Shown piece by piece: positions 25,401 to 37,800 of a stretch of 64,000 nucleotides of DNA (position 1 is the first letter of the stretch; the number at the start of each line of letters is the position of its first letter). This stretch comes from Aporrectodea caliginosa (Eukaryota; Annelida; Clitellata; Crassiclitellata; Lumbricidae), in contig JACEVL010000414.1 in assembly GCA_020284085.1 (NCBI GenBank), forward strand, positions 372,001-436,000. Direction: 5' to 3'. Position numbers and translations under genes: made by a program. The notes beneath the pieces are model-generated. The model made no database searches. It was given only the letters and a program-made list of their open reading frames with translations, and was not told where the DNA came from.

Positions 25401-28400
25401 TATGGTTCTCACATCGTGGTAAACCATAGCTATCTAACATATCTAAAAAAGTTGTTTCTTATGATAGTTTTAAAGTGTTTTAAAGCTCTTACATCACTGG
25501 TAATTGTGGTCAGTTCAGCCACAGACAAGGTGTAAAAACTTTATCCCTAAAGTCCTCTTTGCCCGTGATCACTGACAGAGTTCTGTTAACCCTTTTCATT
25601 TATTATTTTATTTGTCTGGTTTATGCTTCGACATGTAACAGGGTGCGGTGTGCCACCCAGATTTGTCTCTTTCAAATAAACGAATATATATATATGGCCT
25701 GGGGACTGAGCCATGTGGGATACAGAATGTAATGGAGTTGTCAAGCCAATGGCTGTTGTCATTGTCCGTGTATCCAAGAAGGAACAAAGCCACTCCAATG
25801 GTGTCCTTATATGCGTAGTCCCAATTTATACAAATTTATCTATTTTAACCATAAAAACACACAAAAAACTCTTCAATTAAATTAGATATCTGTAACTATA
25901 ACTTTTTGGTTATTGTCCTATGGAAGCTTTATTCAAATTTTCTTCCAGTATTGTGTAAAATTATGTCGCAGTTGATTCTGTCATGACACCTTAACTTAAT
26001 ACTACTTGTAAGTTGCTTGATATGTTTTCTGTTAAGGCTGGCTGCCTTTAATAAGAAATCATACAAAGAAGTATACCGTTGGTACCAGAGGTGGGGCGCG
26101 GTGGTGTAGTGGTATGTTCGGTGCCTTGCATCCGGAGGGTTGCGGGTTCGAATCCACCTCAAGCCGTCGCGTAGGGACCCTGGGCAAGTCCTTGACTCGC
26201 GATTGCTCATGCGCTTCGGCGTGAAACTCCGATTCAGTGTCCGCGCTGTAGTCGGGAGCACCTCTGAGTAGAAATCTGGAAGGGGCGCTATAACAAATGC
26301 TCATACATACATACATAGGTTGGCAGCATGTTGTGATGCATGTGTCTGTGTTTTTAGAGCATTTACACTGATTGAGAACAGCATTCACCAGCACACTCGT
26401 TCAGACAGTGCTACCAGTGACAAGATGTCCCAAGAGGAGGCAATGCTCGAAATCTGTCTCCTGTCGACTTCGAATGCCATACTTCAGCAAAGCTCTACAG
26501 CAATTTACAATGTAGATACATATTTTTACTTTGCTTTGCATGAGGTTTTGTAAATTTGGTTTTCTCACACTTATTGGTATGTTTCTTACCAAAATAGAAG
26601 TCCTCATTTGTAGCTAGTTCTATTGAAGACTGAATGAAGTAACTAAGGTCAACTGTAGTTTGCTAATAAAAAATTGTCTCGATCTTGTCTCGTCCTGTTA
26701 ATTTTTGATCTTGTCTCAGCTTGGATTTCATGGGTCTCAGTCTGATACTCGTGAATATTATCAACATGTCTTGGTCTCATCTTGGATTGGAAATTGAATG
26801 TCTTGGTCTTATCTTGAACTGCAATACTTTATCAGCATTTTTGCTGAAATTGCTGAAATCTGATGCTTGAAAATTTAGTTTGTTATCTTTGGAAATGTCT
26901 GAGTATAATTTAATCGTGCCTGTTACTTTTCAACAGGAGGCTTTGTCACGACTGTATAAATTTGCAAGTGAAAGCATATTTGAGATCAAAGTTGCCGGAA
27001 GATTTACTGCAGATCTAGTCAGAGCTGCAATTAAGGCAAGTACTTACAATGCGCTGTATACATACATATGCGTAAGTATAGTTTTCTTACACTTGCAAGC
27101 AATATGTACACAGAGTAATAACCAATTATTTAATGGATGAATATTTAAAACCATTTAATATTTAAATATTTCTTAACTTCTTGCCATGTCACACTTCGAT
27201 TATCATAGATGTGAAAGCAGTGGTCGATATAGTTGATCACTATAGCATCCTCTTGATTAGACTTTCTACATCATGTGACCTTGCATGGTCTTGTTTCAAT
27301 AAAAGCGTGGTTATGGTTATGTTGATCGGGTGCAGTTGCTATTTACTTTTGCACACTAGAGTAACTTGAGGACAACCTTCTGCCTGTTTGTATGTATGTA
27401 CTTGTATCTGGACTTTTATATAGTGCATTTTTGGAACCCCTTAAAAGCGCTTTTGTTATTAGGATGGGCGAGGTCTACTCTGCTCTAAGAATTATGGTTA
27501 TTATATTTGGAATTTCATGAAATACTGATATCTAAATGATCAATTTTACATCAATACATATACAATATTAACAAAATATGCAAAAATCAATCATCTTGAA
27601 TGTAATCTATACACATTTTGGTATGTCCAACCTCTATAGAATGTTTAATCTTTTGTCTATACATGAATGCCATTACAATAGGCTTTGTAAGAGATCTGTA
27701 GAAGAGATCTGTTGAATTTATTTTGTTGTAGGTTCAACCTCAAATTTCAGTGAAAAAGTTCATCCTCGGTTTGTGTGAGAAGATCACCAGCAGAGCCAAA
27801 AGTAATTTCAATTTCTGGACACTTGCTGTATTAATTTGAGACAAAGACAAGGAAAGATGCATGTCTTGTGTGCTTCAGTCGTGTTGCACTGGCGACTGGT
27901 TGCGGACCACTTCACTTTCAGGTTCCTCCTAACTGTAACGGATGATCCTAGAGAGTCTATAATTTATGGCCTCAGAATACATTAGAGCAGTGGTTCTTAA
28001 AGTGGTGGTCCGCGGACCGGCGCCGGTCCGCGGAGCTCAAGTCGCCGGTCCGCGAAACAATCCCTAAAAATAAAAAATTTGATCAACTTATTCCTGGAAA
28101 ATACAGATAATTATAGATATATTTTTTAAGTTAAAAAAATTTATAGAATGAAATTATTATTTAACGTTATTTGCAATAAATCAATCTAGATTCTAGATCT
28201 AAAGTTCCCATTATCGCCACACCGTGATCGCTAGGCATATGGACTTCGATCACCTAGCGATTGAAACTGTCACCAACTGAACACAACCATTCGTACGCCA
28301 GATATTTGTTCTTTGTTGATGGAATTGAGCGATAATTAAGAAAACGCTAGCGTATGAATATTTTTGTTTATTTGCAATAAGACAAATTTAAACACGAAAT

Positions 28401-28850
28401 AAAGTTCTAGAAATCTTAGTTTTAAATTTAAAAAATAAGAGAAACAATGAGCAAAGCACATCAAGTCTCTTTGGACAGTTTCTTTAAAAGTAATGAAACA
28501 ACAGCAAAGCGCCGCAACTCAGACACGGACAGTGACAGCACACAAGAAAACGATGATAATGTAGTCACTATTTCGCATTATTTCGCTCTTAGAATAATTT
28601 CAATAAAATATTAAGATAAAATATGGACTCATTCCTCTAATTTCCCTTTATCTTGGATTCGATTGTCAGATAAAATTTTGCATTTCTAACTGGTGGTCCG
28701 CCAACAACATCATAAATGCACAGCCGGTCCCTGCTTCTAAAAAGTTTAAGAACCCCTGCATTAGAGTGCTCTGTGTTCCTGTCTTGAGCCACTGAAACTT
28801 CCTTCTAGGACATTATATACCGTTATGCTGTTCTGCTTCAATAAAAAGTG

Positions 28851-28883
<33 letters not shown>

Positions 28884-31800
28884 GATTGATTGTTAGATAC
28901 AGATCAAGGATCATCTTCAACCTCTGTTTAGTTAACCTTTTAAATCTCAAAGAAAACCGTGTTGGCTGATAAAAGTCTCTATACAAATTATTGGAGAGAT
29001 GCTGGTAACTGCATATCTACTCTGAAGCACAAAAGATGTACAGTATGTTCTGACTGTTTCTGATGTAGATGAAGACTTGGCACAAGAGGAACATCTTGAC
29101 AATGAGTTCTTATGGACTCTGCTTTTACTTTCACAGGTCAGTAGTTTTAACAAGTGCTGCACTTTACTCCATGTTGTTGTCATGTCATCCTTCACACTGT
29201 CCATGTGCTTTCATTTATGAATCCATTTTCTCTTCAAGTACCTGTCTTTGAATGAAACCATCTATACATTTTCCATATATTTTCTTAATTGACAATATTC
29301 CAGACAAGTATTTGTCTGTGTATGTATTGTGATTGTGTGTGGGGCATTTGTTTGTGTTTCTATATAAGCATGTATAACGTTTTAGATATGCCATTCATTT
29401 GTACATATGTTATAATGTGTGTGCATGACTCTCTTGGTGCCAACTTGGATTTCTATCTGCTTTTCTTCAACAATTATAATTTGTGCGAGAACAAATTTGC
29501 ACTGATATATGATGAACAACCTATGGATACCCCGGTATATGTTTATCCAAGTTTTTTAAGTTTTGAGAGACTTTTGTTATGTGGGGCTATGGTATGCTAA
29601 TGCCAGCTAGATGGATTGCAGTGGTAAGCTAAATACTGGTTTGCATCTAGGAACATAGAATGTAAGAAGCCTGAAAATAAGCATACTGATTGCTCTGGAA
29701 ACAAACATGGTGCCGATGATGCGTTGCAGTGATCAAAACTGTTTTGATATAATATCATCAACATGTCTAGAAATGGAATGCAGCAGTTCACCTCACACCT
29801 ATTGGGGTAGTGTTGACCAGAAAATCTTTTTCCATTTTGTTGTAAGTTTCCTTGTGGTTGGTTTCTGCTTTCTTAGTTGGAGAAGCTCTACCATAATGCA
29901 AACAGGAGATGTTGTTCATTAATGATCTTTCTGTGTTTTGTAAAAGACAAACAATACTATACAGCTTAATAGTGAGATCAACTGCAGGCATAGAATGCTG
30001 TATGTCTTTCTTGCAAAGGATGTGTACAATGAGTAGTTTTACGGAACTTGTAATTTCTACATCGACTTCCTTGTTTCAGCTACTGAAGTTAATTGTCCTT
30101 CATGTTGCTATTCTGACTGGGCTTTGTTGCTTTCGTATTCCTGCATTAATACTGTGATTCCTACTTAATCTTGCTACTGGCAATTCTCATGGTGTTGCTG
30201 TGTTTACAAGATTTTGCTATCTAAGGTGGAGACTGTTGCATAAATGTTGTAGGTTGTTCGTTGTGATGGTTCTTGCTTAGTACCATACCAGAAACAGTTG
30301 ACAGAAGTTCTGCAGGTTACACTGCATCTCAAGTGCAAAGATGCTCAGGAGTGGTCTGGAAGTTTGTTGAGATACCTGTTGAAATCTCTGTCATCAGTAT
30401 ATACTCTGGATTATCGCAGCACCACCTTGGATTGGGATAAACCTTTGACCGAAGTTCTTCCAATTCGGGTAAAATTTCTTCTTTGTGTATTGTTTAGGTT
30501 CACTTCATGTAGATAGATTGTTGTTAAAATACTGATGGATTTAGAATCAGACCAACTCACATACAAATATTAGTCTAAGAGGATTAAAGACAGATAAAGC
30601 CTATGTAAGAGGATGTAAGACAGGTTGAATGTAATATAAGGATTAAGACATGCTATATATGTAAGAGGATGTAAGACAAAATGAATTTTCAATGTGAGAT
30701 TCTAAGAGGATTAAAGGATAGTTTTCAGATACTTTTGTAAAACGTGTATGCAGAGTCTCTAGCTAGATGAAAAGAAATATATCAGTAATTATCGAATGAA
30801 TGGTAGAATAATGCTGTAAGGATGAAATGTGGTGTAGGAGTGAAAGGCGGTTGTAGCATTGTGGTTCAAACATTGATCTGACTAATCTTGAATCTTTGCA
30901 CCTTTGTCTTAACAAAATGTACTGCACCAACTTAACTTGTTAGAATATAACACCTGTTATGACAAATTGGTCGATTGATTGATCATTTGTTTACAATTCT
31001 GGACAGTATTTTAAAGAGGCAGGTGATGATGCTCATTGACCTTTATCCTACCTTTTGGTAGACACCCTGTAACTAAGACTGGAGTCTTTTTATATTTATT
31101 TTGATTTTTGTGTGTGTTCTTTATTTTGCTTACAGGAATGGGGCAAGTCTGGGGATCTATACAACCTTGGAATCAGATGGCACATCCCAAATCAGCAGGA
31201 GAAAGATTTCACTCAGCATATCCTAAAGACCTTTCTTCTGACTGAACTGAAGAAAACTAAACGTCACTGCGATGGAGACGCAGTCATGTCCAGGCAAGTG
31301 TATTCATAAGCTAACAATGTTGCAGACAGTTACCGGTACTCTGCGTCTTTATGACAAAGTGATAAGCTGCAATTGTTTTTAAATGAATTAAAGTAGGGGT
31401 GCATTATTATATTATTCAGAGATATTTTAAATCTATCTGAAACAAATATCCAGATGCCATGCACAACATGCATAAATGTATGTGGGCTGCAGTTTGAGCA
31501 TGCATAATAGAATTAGTCAGTGGGTCTGATTTAACTTGGAAGTTTTATTAAAGAAACAAGACTGCCAATGTTCAATGTCAGATTTGATTTGAAAGGTAAT
31601 TAGCAATTCTTCACACAGTCTTTCAGGAGACTTACAATAGCCACCATAGTCTTCCTCCTTTATAGTAGCTTGACCTTATAAAAATTGTTTTAATTGATTA
31701 TTGTGGTTGACACCTTGTTGATTATGGCTAAGTTTAACTGACATTTGAATTGGAATTTTTTAGAGAAGAACTACTGCAATGTGTTCGCATAATCAACCAC

Positions 31801-34800
31801 TGTTTGATTGGTGCAGGCGCCAGCCTCCCTCAGTGGAAATCATATGACCAGATATCTCTGTAAGCATTCTGGCAATTTTTTGTAGTTTGTTGTGAATGAT
31901 ACAATCATCTTGTAGTAATTTTACTGTCATTTGGATTTCTGTTAATATGCTTTTTGTTATGGAGCAATCATGACTTGTGAAGTGGTGGGGAATGGCAAGA
32001 ATCCATTGATTGGAACTATGTTTTCCAAGAGTCCATTGATTGAGTGCAATATCTATTTGTATGAGGTGTTGGCATAGATGGGTTGGCTTGTTAAAATGTA
32101 GTACTTTATGAAGTATAAGGCAGATTTTAAGAGGGATTCTTTGCTCAGTGGGCAGCCACTGCAAAGTATGCAATATGGTTGTAACGAGAGTTGACAGCTC
32201 AGATGATTGGAACTATGTTTTCCAAAATTTTGGAAATGAAATTAAGAGTAGAAATAGGATGATAATTTGTCATACCATGGTAAAGTGATGTTTTCCTTGT
32301 TTCAGAATTGAGAGTCCTGTTGAGCTGAAGCGATTTAGCCACAGAGCAATGTGTGACGATGATGGTTAGTGATTGTCATTAACAGAAAGAATGCTGTACG
32401 GCATTGCTTGTAACATACCACTTGATGTTGTAATGTTTTGTTTACATATGTCATATTTTCTGGACTGAGTTCCACAACAGCTCATGCATGACCTGAGATA
32501 TTCATCTACAGAGAACAATTTATGGCTGACCATATGAACTCGTTATGACCTTTTGATTTCTGCATATATTACTGATAATTATTCATTTCTTTGATTGGTG
32601 CTATTGTATCAATATAGTGTTGATCTTCAGTCAAATCATTGCTGTGGTTATTTCATTAAAAGTTAATTAAATTTAGGTTCTGTGTGTGCTGTTTCACTGT
32701 ATCTGAATTTTCATTTTGATGGTGTGTGGCCCAGAGGGAGCCCCAGAGGGGGAGGCCCAGACTGACCTGATTGCCTTATATTGGTAGTGAGTCCTACTTC
32801 TGTTTGAGAGCTGTTCATTCATTCATCCGCAGCATTGAAATTTTACACACCAGATGTGGAACCAGAAGTTTGTTGCAAGATGAATTCCAAACTTTGACTG
32901 TATTTTAGATATGTGAATTTTGTGCTAGTTCATCCCATACTCACATATCTTAAGTGGCTTGACATTCATATGTACAAACAGTGTTGGTGAGGAATCTCAT
33001 CAGATAGAATTAGTGAAAATGAAAGTGTTGAGGTATTGTTGATATAAAATGAATACATGTACATATTTCTAATGTGCATAGGGGTGTGTAGCAGGCTAGT
33101 ATCTAGGGTCAGCATTCAGAAACAAGCCAGACATTAAACTGAATTATATTTCATATGTTGCTGTTTGTTGATCTTATCTTTCCAACTGCCATTACATTGA
33201 CTCCTCTCAGAATGTCTCCCTGCCCTTAGTACTGTTTAATAAGTAAGCAAATAAAGCCCCAATGTTTTTATTCGGACAGAGTGCATTATGAACTTTGCTG
33301 ATTATAAACTTACTCTGTTTGATTCTTTTGCTGAATTCCAGAGATCACATTAGAAGGGGACAATGTACGCGTCCTGGTGTCAAAATTTATACGACCGCTG
33401 TTGGGTAAATTTGTTGCATCATATCAGTTATGTAACACTTATATTTATTTATTTCTGTTGTTTATGATTTACGCATCAGAAAACGTGTCATTTAATTGAT
33501 ATTAAGATGACAGGAAATTAATTGAACTCTGATGGAGTGAATGGACTGAAGTTCTTTGTGCATGTGATGTATGCATGAGGACACTAAATACTGGTATGGC
33601 ATCTTTGAATAATTTATTAATGTTGAAATACTGAGCACTTTCCAAAGCCGAAACTGAAGAAACAGTAGCTGGTAGGGGACTTATGATAGAAAGAATTTGA
33701 ACAATAAAGGCAGTATTTGATACAGATATACCTCATTAGGAATGACAGTTTTGACAGGAGAAGAGTCTGGCCTAGTTGTATCATAAGTTGGGAGATACAT
33801 GCTGCTGAGATCCAAATTAGAGAGAAGATCCTAGAATATCTGTGATTCAGGTATATTGGTCCGCAGGTCCAAATATCAATGGTTCAGCTTAGAAGTTTTG
33901 CTGTGGTTTCCCCCACCCTACTGGAATAAGTTGCCTTAAAAACCAAGGCTTGGACATGACCTCCTCAGCCTGTTGTTGCCTATTTTCACCAAGCACTTGA
34001 AGACCATTTGATGTTTGATTATGATTTCACTTTGTTAGGTTTGGAGGCTTTCACTTGATGTTGGGGTTGAAATATATATATAGGGAAGAGATCAATTATG
34101 AGGTGTGCTTTATGAAGGAAGGTGACTGCCTTCAAATCCACGCTGTTGAGGCTCATCTAGGAGAGAAGTGGAGGGAACTCTTGTGTCCAAAATAAAAGAA
34201 GGTGTGTCAGCCGATTGTAGCCAGGTATCATTGCAAGCAAGAGGCCTACCAGTCATCAGTAAGAACAGAAAGTTCCTCAGAAGCTTCAAGATGTAATTTG
34301 AAGATATCGTGACTTGTTCCAGACGTCAACGTGAAAGTGGCAGAATGTAATGGTTTTAAGATGGCAAAGCCTAAGGTTTAAAGTCAGTGTCATGTGAAAA
34401 GAACAGTAGAAGCTCAGCAAGCAGCAAGTAATTATGATGAGTGTGCCTGCCTATCCTTAGATGTGGATTTGAAGAAAATAGAGTGCAATGAAGAAACAGA
34501 TCCAGTCAGGAGAATGCATGTAGGTATTTTAAATATGTCTTGTTGGATAAGGTAACAAGATTTGGCTTCAGAAAGATGGCAAAATAAATGCAGTAAGGCA
34601 ATGTGAACCTTCAATTTCTGTTCCAACTCTCAAGTGCAGTACAATGGAACAATGCAGAACTTATGTTAGTTGCTTATGTATGTGAGATAGTAGCTAAAAA
34701 AGAAGAGTAGCAGGTATGTCAGTGTGATTATGTGTAAAATACCAGTCTGAATAATCAGGCTGTTAAATAGACTACTTTCCTTAATTAAATGGTAATGGAA

Positions 34801-37800
34801 GTTCTAGCAGTTGATATTTGCCAACAATTTATAAATTTCAGGTATTTATACAGTGTACTAAGTAACGCGATTTAAGTAGCAGAATTTCAAATCAAATCAA
34901 ATCAAATTTATTCGAATCGATTCCATGAACAGTGAGTACAATGTACACGTGTGAATACAGTTATTAACAGTTTACTGTACATTTCGTAAGCGCCATTAAT
35001 AGAAACAAAAACTGAAGAGGTTATAGTCTAACAGGTTAAGTAGTAAAAATCGATTCATGGGGAGAAGAAGCCCAATGGGCTTATCTAGTCTTCCCCATTA
35101 TGATGGAGCAAATTGATAGAACTAGAAAGGAAACATGTGTCAGTTCAATTAACATAGAATGAGAAATAGGCATGGCAGCAGTAAAATCAACGTCAGTTAA
35201 TTAAGTGTTTTTATAGGCCTGTTTGAAGGAGTTGAGTGACCTCTGATTACGGATGCCACGGTCAATGGAGTTCCATAGTTTAGGCCCAGTTATTCTAGCA
35301 GAAAATTGTCTAACATTAGTTTTACAGATTGCAGAGCGAAGATTAAACCGAGATCTAGTGTTGTAACCGTGGACAGAAGCATTAGTGGAGAAATAACAAT
35401 TAAATATACTGGGTAAGGTTTGGCTCTGATGTCGGTACATGAAGATAGCAAGTTGGAGTTTATGTAGGTCAAAGATAGTTAATAAGTTTAAACTTTTAAA
35501 CAGACTAGAGGTCTTTGCCAAGTAGTGTACACCAGCTATGATTCTTACAACCCTCTTTTGGAGTAAATGTATAGGTTGGAGTGGAGTTTTATATCCACCT
35601 GCCCATATTATAGCACCATAATTAAGGTAGGGTAAAATGAAAGTATTATATAAAGTACGGAGAGTATTAGGGGAAGAGTAGTTTTAAGTCTTCTGATAAC
35701 CCCTATAGACTTGGCTATCTTATTTTTAACTAAGTTAATGTGGGCATGCCATTTTAGGTGTTCATCCATGATTATACCTAGAAACTTGACTTCAGTTACC
35801 CGCTTTATGGGGATGTTATTAATACTAATGGTCTTGCTAGGATCATCCTGGACCTTTCTTCTGGAGCTAGAGAAGATAATATAATTAGTCTTTTTAACAT
35901 TGAGGGACAGAAGGTTAGCATGAAACCAATTGGTTAAGTGAAGCAGTTCAGAATTCATGGTGTCATATAAGTCGTGATCATTATCAGCAGTGACAAAAAC
36001 AGTGGTATCGTCTGCAAATAAGTAGAACAGAAGCTTGTTAGTACAATTATTAATATCATTGATATAGATCAGGAATAAAAGGGGACCGAGGATGGACCCT
36101 TGCGGAACTCCACAGTGAATGGAAGCCAGGTTAGAAAAAGTTTTGTTAAAATTTACTTGCTGAAGTCTGTCGGTCAGATAAGATTTGAACCATTCCAAAG
36201 CCATCCCTCTGATGCCGTAGTAGTTCAATTTGTCCAATAGGATGTCATGTTTAATGGTATCGAATGCTTTGGACAGATCTAAGAATACACCAATAGTGAT
36301 TTTGCGATGGTCAAGTGCTTCAGTAAGCTTATCTACTACTTCCATAATGGCATAAGTGGTGGAATGGTTTAAAACAAAACAACATTGTAGTCTGAGTTTC
36401 ACATGACATTAGTTTAATGGTCTCGCATTTATGTAGGTCATATGTTGTCAACATCGGAAGATGATACAAAGACTCTGGTTGAAATCATAAAGGTTAGTGT
36501 GAGCAACGCTTTTCCATAAACAAAAATGATGTCATGTATTTTTGAGCCTAGCTGCTGCAGCAGCTTAGAGTGCTGCCAAACACTGTCTGTTGCAACTTTG
36601 ATGAAGCAATTGAGTGTAGCTGTAGTAAAGACACTGTCAAAGGACAATGTTGCCAAAAAGACACTGCCAAGAGACATTGCCAAAAAGACACTGGCAAAAA
36701 CCATTGCCAAGGTACAATTCTTTGCAGCCTTGATGAAGCAGTTGCACTTAGCTGCAGTAGCAGGAATTAATTAGCTGCAATTTGTAGTTAAATATTTATG
36801 CCAGGTTGCCTCAGTAATAACTAATTTGAGATGCTTTCTACAAAGCCTCAATGTTGTTAATTGTCATTAACAACAGAAAGTTCATCAGTAACCAAGCATT
36901 TTAAACACTTAAAGGCAATTTGTCACTACAGTGAATCCCATCTCTGAAGTTATATCATGTTTTAGGTTTACAGTAATCTGATGTACCATTATGGCACAAT
37001 GAAGGACGAGTTTGATGGACGCTGGAAAACTCGTCACAACATCAAACGCTTCATGGAAAACAAAGTATGATGAAAAACTATCTTCTGTTCCTTCTTCATA
37101 GGCTTAATGACATGCTTGACTGTGTGGACCTGATGGAGAACCACACCAGTCTGGATGGCAAAGTATTCTTGTAATGTATTGTAATTTGCCTCTCAATTGG
37201 TTTCTGCCAGCTTGACTAATATTAGACCGTACGGATGAAAACTTCATCTGCAGGCCATGTCTGAATGCTCAAAAGGATATGCTTAAACGGTGGAAAGACT
37301 TCCACTGGCAGACTGTTGCACAAGCATTTGAACCCGGCCAGTGGCTACTGAAAATCAGTGACTGGGACATGTTAGAAAAATATAAAATTTGACATGGCAC
37401 AGAAAATTGTGCTGTCCAGGTGTGTTTTAACACTTTAACGATGAGTTGCATTTGTTTCCCAGTTGCCTTTAGTACACTGTCGTCGTTAAAGTGTTGAACC
37501 TCATACCTCGGCAACTACTGCGTATTTAAGATCTGAAACTTTGCACCTCTTCATGAAATATAGTCCTCTACATACTGGCCAAAGGTATCAAAATCTGATA
37601 TGGTCAGGTGTAGACATTTTCAAAAACCAGTTGAGTTCACACAGAATGACCCCTACCCTAGCAGAAATATTTGTGGCTGCAGATGAGGAAATCATTATAG
37701 GTAATTGTTGTAGATTTTGTTATTTACTATGATTTCACTGTAGCCAGCTTCAGCCATACCTGTGTGGCAGGGCTGTCCATTGGGTTTTATTGAATAGGCT

